In this document: in pieces, positions 25,533 to 34,152 of the stretch | Layout: every line of letters begins with the position of its first letter | Numbering within the stretch: the stretch's first letter is position 1 | Assembly: GCA_022616275.1 (NCBI GenBank) | Contig: JAKEFB010000223.1 | Coordinates: forward strand, 1 to 55,718 | Source: Chloroflexota bacterium | GTDB lineage: Bacteria; Chloroflexota; Anaerolineae; Promineifilales; Promineifilaceae | DNA length: 55,718 nt | Direction: 5' to 3' | Notes under the pieces: generated by a model | Databases searched by the model: none | What the model was told of the DNA's origin: nothing | What the model saw: the letters and a program-made list of their open reading frames with translations, nothing else | Position numbers and translations under genes: made by a program

Positions 25533-25841
25533 ATGCTTCGTAACCGGCAGCGCGAGTTAGCCTATCTGGAAAGCCGCTACAACTGCCCTGGCACTGAGTT
25601 TGCCGTCTTACACAGCCGTCGCCGGGTCGGGAAAACAACGCTGGTTTATGAGTGGAGTCGGAATAAGTCCTCCTTGTTTTTCTTTGCCGCGCGTTTGCCC
25701 GGTGAGGCTTTGCTGCGCGAGTTCGGCCAGAAAGTAGCGGCGGCGTTGGGCCAGACTGGGGAGGCGCAAAATGTATTACACAGGCATTGCCATTATGTTA
25801 ACAAGTGGCGCTTTGTTTTTCCTGGTTTTTGGCTTGGCTAG
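25533..25841 (+). pseudogene. Truncated ATPase (archaeal ATPase/DUF234-type) fragment
   Basis: From ATG 25533, about 78 residues match the N-terminus of this ATPase family: NRQRELAYLESRYNCPGTEF, then the P-loop variant SRRRVGKTTLVYEW and SSLFFFAARLPGEALLREFG. After GQTGEAQ (about 25770) the match ends; the remaining codons overlap the next gene in another frame. About three quarters of the ATPase (Walker B, C-terminal domain) is missing. It begins 90 bp after the truncated macroglobulin gene. Confidence 0.7.
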
Positions 25842-26145
25842 TATGAATATTTATCTTCGAGATGCGACTGAATGGGGCGTACTAGGTATTGTAGGGATAA
25901 GCCTGGGTAGTGTTTTAATCACTTTATCTACGCTATTGGGGTGGCATAAAGCTCGAGTGATTGATTTTCTTTTGAATCAATTGAGCCTGGTACTCATACT
26001 TCTGGCAATCATGGGTTTAGGAAGAAGCGCCCTATCAGGAAGCCTGAGCGAACGGGATGTGTCGTTTATACCTTTATTTCGGGTAGGGTTTATTCTGGTA
26101 TTATTAGGCCATCACCATAGCACCCCTCCCCCCTCAGATGAATAA
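25771..26145 (+). CDS. Small hypothetical membrane protein, AT-richer than neighbours
   Basis: 124 aa with about four hydrophobic helices (GIAIMLTSGALFFLVFGLA; WGVLGIVGISLGSVLITLST; LLNQLSLVLILLAIMGLG; FIPLFRVGFILVLLG). Not recognised. GGGGAGG lies 7 nt upstream of the ATG, inside the ATPase remnant. Base composition is clearly poorer in GGCCGG words and in GC than its neighbours, suggesting later arrival. The stop codon is at the foot of the terminator hairpin at 26144. Confidence 0.6.
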   Translation: MYYTGIAIMLTSGALFFLVFGLASMNIYLRDATEWGVLGIVGISLGSVLITLSTLLGWHKARVIDFLLNQLSLVLILLAIMGLGRSALSGSLSERDVSFIPLFRVGFILVLLGHHHSTPPPSDE

Positions 26146-26178
26146 GTGCCAGGCACCTGGTAGATGCCTGGCACTTTT
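26144..26178. terminator. Bidirectional intrinsic terminator
   Basis: Perfect 12-bp arms AAGTGCCAGGCA (26144-26155) and TGCCTGGCACTT (26165-26176) with a 9-nt loop, flanked by TTTT on the plus strand (26175-26178). It lies between the convergent genes ending at 26145 and 26183. Confidence 0.8.
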
Positions 26179-26182
26179 ACCG

Positions 26183-27484
26183 TTAGCGAGGTTCCCACTT
26201 CACTGCGTCAAAAGCAATCTGGCGGGAGAGGTACGGTTCGTAGGTCACATCGGCCAGGGAGACGTAGTCGGCGCTGCTGCCCCGGAACCAATACGTGCCC
26301 AGGGAGACCCACTGGTCGCTGTAAGCGAGCTGGCTGATCACTCGCAACGTGTAACCGTCGCGGTGCGAGACCCAGTAGCGGGCGGCCGTGGTCGTGGCGT
26401 ACTGGCTGGGGATGTAAACGAAGACCTCGTACCGGCCGGCGGCCAGGCCAGGGTACCAGCGAGCCCAGTTGTAATTGGGCCGGACGTAGTCGTTGTTCTT
26501 CGTCCACAGCAGCCGGCCGTTGTAGCCCACGTTAGCGATGCGCCAACTGGCCGCCGGGCCACCGGTGACAAAACCGGCGCTGGTATCGTCTACGACGACA
26601 GCGCTACCCGGCGGTGGAGGCGTGCCGCCACCCGACGTATAAGAGAGCTGGGCCAGCGCCAGGCCGGCATTCTCAAAGTACTCCATCCGCACCTCGACGT
26701 TGCCGCCCGGCAGGTAGAGCTGGCCGCTGAAGGTGCGAGCCGCCTGCACCTGCCAGACGTCAATCAGCAGGTGGCCGTTGACCCATAGGCGCACGCCGTC
26801 GTCGGTCGTCGTTGAGAAGGTATAGTTGCCGGCCGCCAGGTTGAGCGTCCGCGTCCAGCGCACCGAGAAGTTGTCGGCGCCTACCGTCCCCGGCGCAGGC
26901 GAGCCGTTGCCCCAGTTAAAGTTGATCTGGGCGTCGTCGCGCACCAGCACCGGCGTGCCGCTGAGGGTGGTGTTGTTAAAGTATTCGCCGCGCCAGTTGG
27001 TAACGGTCGTGGCCCAAGACAACCGGGCCACCGCCTGGCCGCCGTTCTCGTAATACTCAACCGTCACCAGGTGATGGCCGCTGCCGACAAAGCGGTCGGC
27101 CGTCCTGGTCTGGACGGCGTGATCGTTCCAGTTGTCAATAATCAACTGGTTGTCCAGCCAGACGCGAATGCCGTCGTCGCTGGTCGCCGTGAACCGGTAA
27201 GTACCGGGCGTCAGATCAATGTACCGCGTCCACCGGGCCGAAAACTGGTCGCTGTTGACCGTGCCCGGCTGGGGCGAACCGCTGCCCCAATCGTAATCCA
27301 GGTTGCTTTCCTGGCGCTGCAAGACGGCCGTGCCCGACAGGCTGGTGTTGTTCCAGTAAGACACCTGCCAATACGGGTCGGTGTGTTCCGGCCCATCCTG
27401 GGCCAAGACCGGCCCGGCCAAGACCGGCCCGGCCAGCAGCATAAAGAGAAAGAGTGTAAAGAGAAGAGTAATTCGCCTAAACAT
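26183..27484 (-). CDS. Secreted protein with two PA14 domains and a golvesin-like C-terminal domain
   Basis: 433 aa. ATG 27484 has GGAGG 5 nt upstream. Signal peptide (1-28) with a tandem [10 protein letters not shown] duplication at its end. Two PA14-type repeats: [17 protein letters not shown] ... [20 protein letters not shown] and [17 protein letters not shown] ... [20 protein letters not shown], each with the DDG(I/V)R(V/L)W motif. [11 protein letters not shown] linker leads to a C-terminal domain (about 290-433) with [20 protein letters not shown] and DAVKWEP, resembling the golvesin/Xly carbohydrate-binding-like domain. Probably binds extracellular carbohydrate; no catalytic domain. Confidence 0.85.
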   Translation of the reverse strand: MFRRITLLFTLFLFMLLAGPVLAGPVLAQDGPEHTDPYWQVSYWNNTSLSGTAVLQRQESNLDYDWGSGSPQPGTVNSDQFSARWTRYIDLTPGTYRFTATSDDGIRVWLDNQLIIDNWNDHAVQTRTADRFVGSGHHLVTVEYYENGGQAVARLSWATTVTNWRGEYFNNTTLSGTPVLVRDDAQINFNWGNGSPAPGTVGADNFSVRWTRTLNLAAGNYTFSTTTDDGVRLWVNGHLLIDVWQVQAARTFSGQLYLPGGNVEVRMEYFENAGLALAQLSYTSGGGTPPPPGSAVVVDDTSAGFVTGGPAASWRIANVGYNGRLLWTKNNDYVRPNYNWARWYPGLAAGRYEVFVYIPSQYATTTAARYWVSHRDGYTLRVISQLAYSDQWVSLGTYWFRGSSADYVSLADVTYEPYLSRQIAFDAVKWEPR

Positions 27485-27817
27485 GTTTGCCTCCATTTGC
27501 GAAACTGAACGATTCGCTCGCCGGCAAACCTCCTGACTGTTCTATCGGCTGGAACTGCATACGGCTAGAACCCGGCAGGTTTATCCAGCAGTAGCGGATA
27601 TAATAAGGGCTTGTGCCCTGGTTTCGGGCGCAAGCCGGTCATTGTTATTGTGCCATAAGCGGCCGGCCACTGCTCTACGCCAGCTTGTCGCCAGATATAC
27701 GAGAACCGCACGAAACCTACGCTCACGCGCCGGTCTGCCAACAATAACCGCTCAGGCCGGTCTCACGACCGTGCCTGACGCCTAAGCAATAAACGCTACG
27801 ACGATAGATATAGTTCC
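27485..27817. other. 333-bp divergent intergenic region with one hairpin
   Basis: Contains GGCTTGTGCCC (27608-27618) and GGGCGCAAGCC (27626-27636), an 11-bp stem with one G-U pair and a 7-nt loop, without a T-run. Upstream of 27818 the words TAGATA/TATAG lie 3-7 nt before the ATG, a weak -10. I see no gene or known RNA here. Confidence 0.5.
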
Positions 27818-28822
27818 ATGTTAAGCTGGGAACGTCTCACCCTCCACCTGCGCAACCCTTTCCGCATTGCCTACGGCGTCAGCGAGACGCGCCAGGCCTT
27901 CTGGCTGCGCCTGGCCGGTGACGCCGGCTGGGGCGAAGGGACCATTCCGCCCTACTATCAGGTGGACCAGGCCGAGATGGAAGCATTCTGGGAAGCGACC
28001 GCCCGCCGGGCCGACCCCTTTCCCGACGACCCGGCCGCTATTGCCGCCTGGGTGGGCGAAGACGGCCCGGCCCCAGCCCGCAGCGCCCTGGACCTGGCCC
28101 TCCACGACCGCATCGGCCGCCAGCAGGGGCTACCGCTTCACGAACTCCTGGGTCTGCCCCGGCCGCCGGCCCGGCCGACCTGCTTCACCATTGCCATTGA
28201 CACGCCGGAAGAGATGGCCCGCCAAGCGCGGCAGGTAGCCGGCTACCCATTGATTAAAATCAAGCTGGGCAGCGACGACGATATTGCCCGCGTGGCCGCC
28301 ATCCGCGCCGCCCGGCCAGACGCCCGCCTGGTGGTGGACGCCAACGCTGCCTGGACGTCGCAAGAGGCCGTGCCCCGCCTCCAGGCCCTGCTTCCCTACG
28401 GCCTGGAGCTGGTCGAACAGCCGACGCCCAAAGACGACGTGGCCGGCCTGGGCGCCGTCCAGGCCTACCTGGACATGCCCGTGGTGGCCGACGAATCGGT
28501 GCAGACCCCGGCCGACGTGGAAAAGCTGGCCGCGGCCGGCGTCCAGGGTATCAACCTCAAGCTGATGAAAGTCGGCGGGCTGGCCCCCTGCCGGCAAATG
28601 CTGCGCCGGGCCCGAGAACTGGGGCTGCGGGTCATGCTCGGTTGCATGGTGGAAACGTCGCTGGGCGTCACGGCCATGGCCCACCTGGCCGGGCTGGCCG
28701 ACTGGCTGGACCTGGACGCGCCCCTGCTCATCAGCAACGACCCCTTCGCCGGCCTGACCTACGACGCGGCCGCCAACATCCACCTGCCGTCGCGACCAGG
28801 GATAGGGGTGGTCAGGAGTTAG
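27818..28822 (+). CDS. L-Ala-D/L-Glu (dipeptide) epimerase, enolase superfamily
   Basis: 334 aa. Lysine pair KIK (Lys147, Lys149), metal ligands in VDAN (Asp174), VEQP (Glu200) and ADES (Asp225), opposite lysine NLKLMK (Lys248), and GCMVETSLG (275-283). This is the set expected for the muconate-lactonizing subgroup, and the DES plus GCM.E pattern fits Ala-Glu epimerases (YkfB/YcjG). It would turn the murein dipeptide L-Ala-D-Glu into L-Ala-L-Glu. The NlpC/P60 enzyme gene 85 bp downstream supports this. The final VRS and the TAG are inside a 41-bp palindrome. Confidence 0.85.
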   Translation: MLSWERLTLHLRNPFRIAYGVSETRQAFWLRLAGDAGWGEGTIPPYYQVDQAEMEAFWEATARRADPFPDDPAAIAAWVGEDGPAPARSALDLALHDRIGRQQGLPLHELLGLPRPPARPTCFTIAIDTPEEMARQARQVAGYPLIKIKLGSDDDIARVAAIRAARPDARLVVDANAAWTSQEAVPRLQALLPYGLELVEQPTPKDDVAGLGAVQAYLDMPVVADESVQTPADVEKLAAAGVQGINLKLMKVGGLAPCRQMLRRARELGLRVMLGCMVETSLGVTAMAHLAGLADWLDLDAPLLISNDPFAGLTYDAAANIHLPSRPGIGVVRS

Positions 28823-28851
28823 CCACCCTCTTAGGGTGGCTAACTCCTGAC
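28811..28851. repeat. 41-bp perfect palindrome overlapping a stop codon
   Basis: Arms of 19 bp (28811-28829 and 28833-28851; GTCAGGAGTTAGCCACCCT and its complement) with a 3-nt loop. Contains the TAG (28820-28822) of the epimerase gene. No T-run follows. Confidence 0.9.
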
Positions 28852-28893
28852 AAATTTGGCGCGAATTTCACGTGCGTTGAGGGAGGTCCGAGT

Positions 28894-28899
28894 TATAAT
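28894..28899 (+). promoter_or_regulatory. -10 box TATAAT, 8 nt before the ATG
   Basis: Perfect -10 hexamer, no Shine-Dalgarno between it and ATG 28908, no convincing -35. Leaderless mRNA predicted. Confidence 0.45.
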
Positions 28900-28907
28900 T
28901 GTTATTT

Positions 28908-29927
28908 ATGCTTGAGGAAGTCCGCACCGCGCTGAGTGAAATTGCCGCCCGATTTCGTGACACCCGCACCCAATATTTCCAGGTAGAGGCCACTGCGCTC
29001 CAGGGGGAGCGCTGCCTGCTGGCCGGGGCCATCCTGGACGAAGCCACCCGCAACGCGCTGGCGGCCGAGCTGGCCCGCCGTTTCCCGGCCCTGGCCTTTG
29101 ACCTGGCCAAGCTGCGCGTCCTGTGCCAGGCTTCGCCCCGCCTGCTAACCGTCGTCACCACCGTCACCGGCCTTTACGCCGCGCCATCCTTTCGCAGCGA
29201 AATGGTCAACGAACTGTTGAACGGCTGGGTTCTGGAACAGCTCCAGGAACAGGGGCGGTGGGTGTTTGTCCGCCAGGCGGACGGCTACCTGGGCTGGGTC
29301 TACGGCCCTTACCTGGCCGCCATTGCCGCACCCCAAACCAGCCACATCGTCTGGGAGCCGGTCTCTCTGCTGCGCAGCCAGCCGGAGCCGGGCGCTCCGT
29401 TAATTAGCCGGGTCGTCGTTGGGACGGCCGTGACCATAACAGACGAACAAAAAGAATGGCTGCAGATAACGCTGGCTGGCGGCCTGGCAGGCTGGCTGCC
29501 GGCCGGCGACCTGTGCCCTATAGATAGGCTACCCACGGAAGAAGAAGCGCAGCGCGAGCACATGTGCCAGGACGGGCTGCGCTTTATCGGCGTGCCCTAC
29601 CTGTGGGGCGGCGGCACGCCCTTTGGCTTCGATTGCTCCGGGCTGGCCCAACTGCTGCACCGCCTGGTCAGGATTGCCATTCCGCGCGATGCCGATATGC
29701 AGTACGATCAGGGCCAGCCGGTCCAACCCCCTTTCCGGCCGGGCGATCTGCTATTCTTCGGCAGCAACGAAGGCCACCGCTCCATTTCCCACGTCGGCAT
29801 GAGTCTGGGCGGCTGGCGCATCATCCACTCTTCCCGGCCGCGCAACGGCGTCTACGTGGACGACGTCCAGGCCATTAGCTGGTTGTGGGACATCTTTGTG
29901 GGAGCGCGGACGTTCGTCAAAGACTAA
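28908..29927 (+). CDS. SH3-domain NlpC/P60 cysteine peptidase (YkfC-like murein-peptide endopeptidase)
   Basis: 339 aa, no signal peptide. An N-terminal helical part (1-75), two SH3b-type domains (about 80-140 and 145-205, the first with VTGLYAAPSFRSEMVNELLNG, the second with WLQITLAGGLAGWLPAGDL), then NlpC/P60 (215-339). Catalytic Cys243 is in PFGFDCSG, His295 in SHVGM, and a third polar residue is His307. The layout matches YkfC, which cuts gamma-D-Glu-diamino-acid bonds of recycled murein peptides; the product L-Ala-D-Glu is the substrate of the preceding epimerase. Cytoplasmic action is inferred from the missing signal. Confidence 0.88.
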   Translation: MLEEVRTALSEIAARFRDTRTQYFQVEATALQGERCLLAGAILDEATRNALAAELARRFPALAFDLAKLRVLCQASPRLLTVVTTVTGLYAAPSFRSEMVNELLNGWVLEQLQEQGRWVFVRQADGYLGWVYGPYLAAIAAPQTSHIVWEPVSLLRSQPEPGAPLISRVVVGTAVTITDEQKEWLQITLAGGLAGWLPAGDLCPIDRLPTEEEAQREHMCQDGLRFIGVPYLWGGGTPFGFDCSGLAQLLHRLVRIAIPRDADMQYDQGQPVQPPFRPGDLLFFGSNEGHRSISHVGMSLGGWRIIHSSRPRNGVYVDDVQAISWLWDIFVGARTFVKD

Positions 29928-30012
29928 ATAAAACCATAGTCGAACTGTAGCTGGTTTCCAGCGACGGTCACCCCATGAGAGTTACGTGGTCTTATTGAGA
30001 CGGTCTGCTATC

Positions 30013-31071
30013 TCATTGTTGGATTGCGCCACAAGATTCCCGCACAATCAGTTTCGTTGGTAACAGATTCAAAACCGTTGTTTCACGGTTGCCCTTACTG
30101 TTATTAACCAGGACGTCAACGGCAACCCGGCCCATGTCAATCTTGGGCACGTCAATTGTCGTCAGGGGCGGCGCAGCATAGGCAGCCATGGGGATATTGT
30201 CTATGCTGGCCAGGGCAATCTCTTGTGGAACCGAGATCTTTTGCTCCCTTAGATTTCGCAGGATACCAAATGCGATTTCGTCAGAACCGGCGACGATGGC
30301 CCTTGGCCATTTTTCTTCTGCCAGAACCCGTCCAACCTCTTGATAACCACTCTCTAAATCGTGAGCATAGAAAACAGAACTGGGTTCAATTGGAAGCTTA
30401 TTTTCTATCCGAGCCTGATGGTAGCCCGTGACCCGCTCATCACCCAAACCCAGATAGACGATATTTTGGTGGCCAACGTTGATCAGATGTGTTGTTGCTT
30501 TATAGGCGGCCGCGGCGCGATCAAATGAAACGCTGGGCAGGCCCTCCAGGTGCCACTCAAGACACACCACGTTATCTATCCGTTCCCGGATTTGATTAAT
30601 CATCTGTCTGTCTGCGTCAGACGTGATGCACTGGTCAAGGGACATTAGAATAAGCCCGGAGATTTCTTCCCGGTGGATCAACTCGTTAAATAAGGCTGGA
30701 TTTTGCAGTTCGTCGAAGAAACGCATGAAGCGAATGCGGTAATGGTAATCGTGGGCGGTCTGGTGAATGCCGGCCAGGATGCTGCCGTAATACGGCCGTT
30801 GCAACAGGGCAACATTCGGCAAAATCAAGCCAAGGTCTCTTTCGGCGACGGACCCCCATTGTTCGCGCATCAGTTGTTGGGCGTGTTTGTTCGGACGGTA
30901 GCCCAATTCGGCAATTGCCCGCAGGACCCGTTCTCGTGTTTCTGGGGCTACGGCGCGCGGCCCATTGTTAATGACGTAAGAGACGATACCGCGAGAAACA
31001 CCGGCCAGTTCGGCAACATCCTGTTGCGTCACTTTTGATGGGTTAGGCTTCGGGAGACCGTTTTTGCTCAT
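30013..31071 (-). CDS. ganR: LacI-family transcriptional regulator of the galactan locus
   Basis: 352 aa. DNA-binding helix-turn-helix VTQQDVAELAGVSRGIVSYV (about 13-32) with the hinge YRPNKHAQQL, then a periplasmic-binding-protein-like sensor domain (GSVAERDLGLILPNVALLQR ... AIVAGSDEIAFGILRNLREQ). Likely a repressor of the flanking galactan genes that binds TCAACG-N2-CGTTGA, with a galacto-oligosaccharide as inducer (inference). ATG 31071 starts the HTH protein; an upstream extension to 31239 runs antiparallel through the galactosidase end and is rejected. It lies 67 bp downstream of the GH42 gene, same strand. The symbol is by analogy with Bacillus. Confidence 0.9.
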   Translation of the reverse strand: MSKNGLPKPNPSKVTQQDVAELAGVSRGIVSYVINNGPRAVAPETRERVLRAIAELGYRPNKHAQQLMREQWGSVAERDLGLILPNVALLQRPYYGSILAGIHQTAHDYHYRIRFMRFFDELQNPALFNELIHREEISGLILMSLDQCITSDADRQMINQIRERIDNVVCLEWHLEGLPSVSFDRAAAAYKATTHLINVGHQNIVYLGLGDERVTGYHQARIENKLPIEPSSVFYAHDLESGYQEVGRVLAEEKWPRAIVAGSDEIAFGILRNLREQKISVPQEIALASIDNIPMAAYAAPPLTTIDVPKIDMGRVAVDVLVNNSKGNRETTVLNLLPTKLIVRESCGAIQQ

Positions 31072-31138
31072 TGGCTTTGATTCCAAGAAAATTTGCCGCT
31101 GTTCCTGCCAGTGTAGGTTATATTTCGAGGTGTGGCAA

Positions 31139-33178
31139 CTAATCGTCCAGGCGTAATACCCGTAGCCCGTAACCTTCCAACTCCAACACCCCACGCAGAC
31201 GTTCAGCAGACAGGGCGTCCCGATAGTCGCTCTCGCCAAGGCTTATCTCTTGTGAAGTTGGCTGAAAATTCATTAAAAACAGGTATTGCTTACTATCGTT
31301 ATGGCGTAGTTGGGCGGTGACGCCGGTGGGCAACTGTGTTTGAATGGCTTGTGGCAGACGTAGCTGGTGGCTCAGGGACGAATAAAAGTCGTGGAGAAAG
31401 CGCCTGTCTGAACGGGCGGCGATGTAAAAGGAACGGCCGTTACCGTAGTGATTCACCGTGATTGCCGGGTATCCGGCATAATAGTCATGCCCGTAGTGGG
31501 CCATCGCCTGCGCCCGGTCCAGATGGATGATGTCGGCAAAATGGGTGATCGGATAGCTGCCTTTTAATCCCAGGTCGTTGTTGGGGACAGCTTCTAAGCT
31601 CTGCACATCGTGGGTAAACAGAACATCCGTCTCTTCCACCCACAGGCCAAGCAATGACCGCAAAGGGAAGTCGCCAATAAAGCAGAGGTCACTTTGATCC
31701 ACAAGCCCTGATAGATAGGTGATCACCAGCGTTCCCCCCTGATGGACAAACCGCCCCAATCGCTCCTCAATACCATCCCGCAACATATAGAGCATCGGCG
31801 CAACGATGAGCTTATACGGGGACAAATCGGCCGTAGAACTGTCAATCAAATCAACGGTAATGCCCTTTTCCCAAAACGGTTGATAATGAGCGACGCACCT
31901 TTCCTGGTAATGCTTTTCTTCGCTGCGGGGAAGCTGGGCCAAATTCAAGGCCCACTCATTTTGCAGATCATAAAGAATAGCAACTTCCGCCCGGTTGCAG
32001 GTGTTTACCAGGTCACCGAGCTGCGCCAGATACCGGCCAACAGCCGTTACCTCTTGAAAGATTCTGGTATGGCCGTGGCTCACATGCCCCACGACAGCGC
32101 CGTGAAATTTTTCCTGACCGCCGCGACTTTGCCGCCATTGGAAGTACTGGACGCCGTTTGAGCCGTGGGCCACAGCCTGCAAGGAAGATAAGAAGTGCAA
32201 TCCCGGTTTTTTCGGCCGGCTAATCCCCTGCCAGTTGGTCACACTTGGCGTTGATTCCAACAAAAGAAAAGGCTGGCGCTTATAAGAGCGATGTAAATCA
32301 TGGAAAAAGGCTGTTTTAAGCCCAATCGGCCACTCTTCCTGTTGGCTGTGCCAGCGCGGATAACTATCCCAGGAGACAACGTCAACGTATTGGGCAAATT
32401 TCCAGTAGTCCAGCCCCACGTTGGGCTGCATAAAATTGGTCGTAATTGGTACGTCTGGCGCTATTTCCTGTAACGGTTCAATCTCTGCTAAATAAAAATC
32501 AATCACCTGATCGCTGATAAAACGCATCCAGTCTAACATGAGTCCATGCACGGACCTGTCCACCGGCTCGATCTGTGACCAGTCGGTGTAGCGATGGCTC
32601 CAAAAGGTCGTCCACCAGGCATGGTTGAGGGCGTCCAGGGAACCATAGCGCTCCTGCAGCCACTTTCTGAAAGCGGCATAGCAAAGGCCACAATGGCAGC
32701 CGTGAGCACCGTACTCGTTGGAAACATGCCACAATAATAACGCTGGATGCTCCTTGTACCGCTCGGCCAGCAAGGTATTCATCTGCTTCACTTTCTGCCG
32801 ATAGATGGGTGAGGTTGGGCAGTGATTATGCCGTAAACGGTGCGGTTCACGACGGCCGTGTTCATCAACCAGCCTTATTTCCGGATAGACCTGAGACATC
32901 CAGGCCGGTTTTGCCCCACTCGGCGTAGCCAGAATCGCCCTGATTCCATTCTCCGCCAGCGAGTCCATCAACTGATCGAGCCACTCAAAGTGGTATTCAC
33001 CTTCGGCCGGTTCCAGCATGGCCCAGGAAAAAATACCGGCGTTCATGACATTACACTTTGCCTCACGTATCAGTCTAAAATCTTCGGCAAGAATGTCAGG
33101 ATAGCCGAGCCACTGCTCGTAGTTGTAATCTGCGCCATGCAGCAAAAATTCCGGTTGAAAAACCTGGATGGATTTCAT
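31139..33178 (-). CDS. ganA: Beta-galactosidase, glycoside hydrolase family 42
   Basis: 679 aa. Acid/base Glu155 in HVSNEYGAHG and nucleophile Glu308 in LLLESTPSVTNWQ, with the GH42 zinc cysteines visible as Cys120 (RHNHC) and Cys161, Cys163, Cys166 (GCHCGLC). A trimerisation domain and small C-terminal domain follow. No signal peptide: cytoplasmic hydrolysis of imported beta-1,4-galacto-oligosaccharides to galactose. ATG 33178 is preferred to a TTG at 33190. The permease gene stop is 26 bp upstream, so it is in the same operon. Confidence 0.95.
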   Translation of the reverse strand: MKSIQVFQPEFLLHGADYNYEQWLGYPDILAEDFRLIREAKCNVMNAGIFSWAMLEPAEGEYHFEWLDQLMDSLAENGIRAILATPSGAKPAWMSQVYPEIRLVDEHGRREPHRLRHNHCPTSPIYRQKVKQMNTLLAERYKEHPALLLWHVSNEYGAHGCHCGLCYAAFRKWLQERYGSLDALNHAWWTTFWSHRYTDWSQIEPVDRSVHGLMLDWMRFISDQVIDFYLAEIEPLQEIAPDVPITTNFMQPNVGLDYWKFAQYVDVVSWDSYPRWHSQQEEWPIGLKTAFFHDLHRSYKRQPFLLLESTPSVTNWQGISRPKKPGLHFLSSLQAVAHGSNGVQYFQWRQSRGGQEKFHGAVVGHVSHGHTRIFQEVTAVGRYLAQLGDLVNTCNRAEVAILYDLQNEWALNLAQLPRSEEKHYQERCVAHYQPFWEKGITVDLIDSSTADLSPYKLIVAPMLYMLRDGIEERLGRFVHQGGTLVITYLSGLVDQSDLCFIGDFPLRSLLGLWVEETDVLFTHDVQSLEAVPNNDLGLKGSYPITHFADIIHLDRAQAMAHYGHDYYAGYPAITVNHYGNGRSFYIAARSDRRFLHDFYSSLSHQLRLPQAIQTQLPTGVTAQLRHNDSKQYLFLMNFQPTSQEISLGESDYRDALSAERLRGVLELEGYGLRVLRLDD

Positions 33179-33203
33179 CGTTTGTGCCAATGCGAATGAC
33201 GTT

Positions 33204-34151
33204 TTATCCCTTAACCGATCCGGCCGTCAGGCCACTAATCACATAGTTTTGTAAGGGCAAATAGAGAATGATAATTGGTAAAGCTGCCATCACTGCCCCG
33301 GCCGTAATAATTCCCCAATCCTGGTCAAAACGATCGGTCTGGAACAGCATCAAACCTACCATGACCGTTAGCTTATCCGAGCTTGTCAGCAGAATACGGG
33401 CAATAATGAAGTCGCCATACGTGGCAAAAAAGGATAACACCGCTACCGTGACGACAATCGGCCGGATCATGGGAAAGATAATGTGCCAGAAAACCTGCCA
33501 GTGGGTTGCCCCATCCACCAGGGCCGACTCGTCCACTTCCGCCGGGATCGAATCAATGTAGGCCTTCATCATCAACACGTTGATACCCATTGCCCCGGCC
33601 ACATAGACGAAAATCAAGCCCCCGTGCGTATTGAACCCAATGACGGGAATGTGCGTTCCCAATTGTTGCATCATAGCAAACAGGGCCACGATGGCCAAAA
33701 CGGCCGGAAAAACGTTGAGAACCAGAACAGCGGTCATCAAGTGACGGCGTCCCGTGAACCGGAAGCGTGATAGCGCATAGCCCGTGATGCACGTAATAAA
33801 AATAATAATGATGACAGAGAGTGTGGTTATTTTGAAAGAGTTGAACAGCCAGGTCGTGTATGGAAAAAAATCGTGATTGAGCAGGTCTGAATAATTAGTC
33901 AGACCGGCATTTTTAGGCCAGAGGCTTCCTCCAGTCAGCGACTTGGCAGGATTGAGCGAGGCGGAAACGACCCAGAATGTGGGGAAGATGGCAAAGAGAA
34001 TGAGAAGCAATGCCAGAATATATTTGAGAACCCGGCTAACGTAGCGCCTGGTCTTATACGATAGACGGGAGGTTGGGTACAACGTTGGGGTCGAGGACAA
34101 AGGTGGCGCCGGATGCGACACTGGTTGAACAGAATCCGTTTGACGAGACAT
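33204..34151 (-). CDS. ganQ: Galacto-oligosaccharide ABC permease, MalG/GanQ type
   Basis: 315 aa from ATG 34151. A disordered N-terminus (1-35) and six membrane helices; the inner-membrane coupling motif is EVDESALVDGATHWQVFWHI (EAA loop). It ends with the MalG-like C-terminal LQNYVISGLTAGSVKG. Pairs with the MalF-type permease; the two genes are 1 nt apart (TGA-C-ATG), with AAGGA before the start. No ATPase gene is in the locus, so a shared MsmX/MalK-type ATPase must come from elsewhere, as in Bacillus gan. Confidence 0.92.
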   Translation of the reverse strand: MSRQTDSVQPVSHPAPPLSSTPTLYPTSRLSYKTRRYVSRVLKYILALLLILFAIFPTFWVVSASLNPAKSLTGGSLWPKNAGLTNYSDLLNHDFFPYTTWLFNSFKITTLSVIIIIFITCITGYALSRFRFTGRRHLMTAVLVLNVFPAVLAIVALFAMMQQLGTHIPVIGFNTHGGLIFVYVAGAMGINVLMMKAYIDSIPAEVDESALVDGATHWQVFWHIIFPMIRPIVVTVAVLSFFATYGDFIIARILLTSSDKLTVMVGLMLFQTDRFDQDWGIITAGAVMAALPIIILYLPLQNYVISGLTAGSVKG

Positions 34152-34152
34152 G

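Noticed and set aside
27485-27817. Riboswitch or small RNA in the 333-bp gap
   Set aside because: Only one hairpin and no conserved riboswitch core that I can recognise.
31072-31239. N-terminal extension of the LacI-type regulator
   Set aside because: It runs into the 3' end of the GH42 gene in another frame; the HTH begins right after ATG 31071, as in the family.
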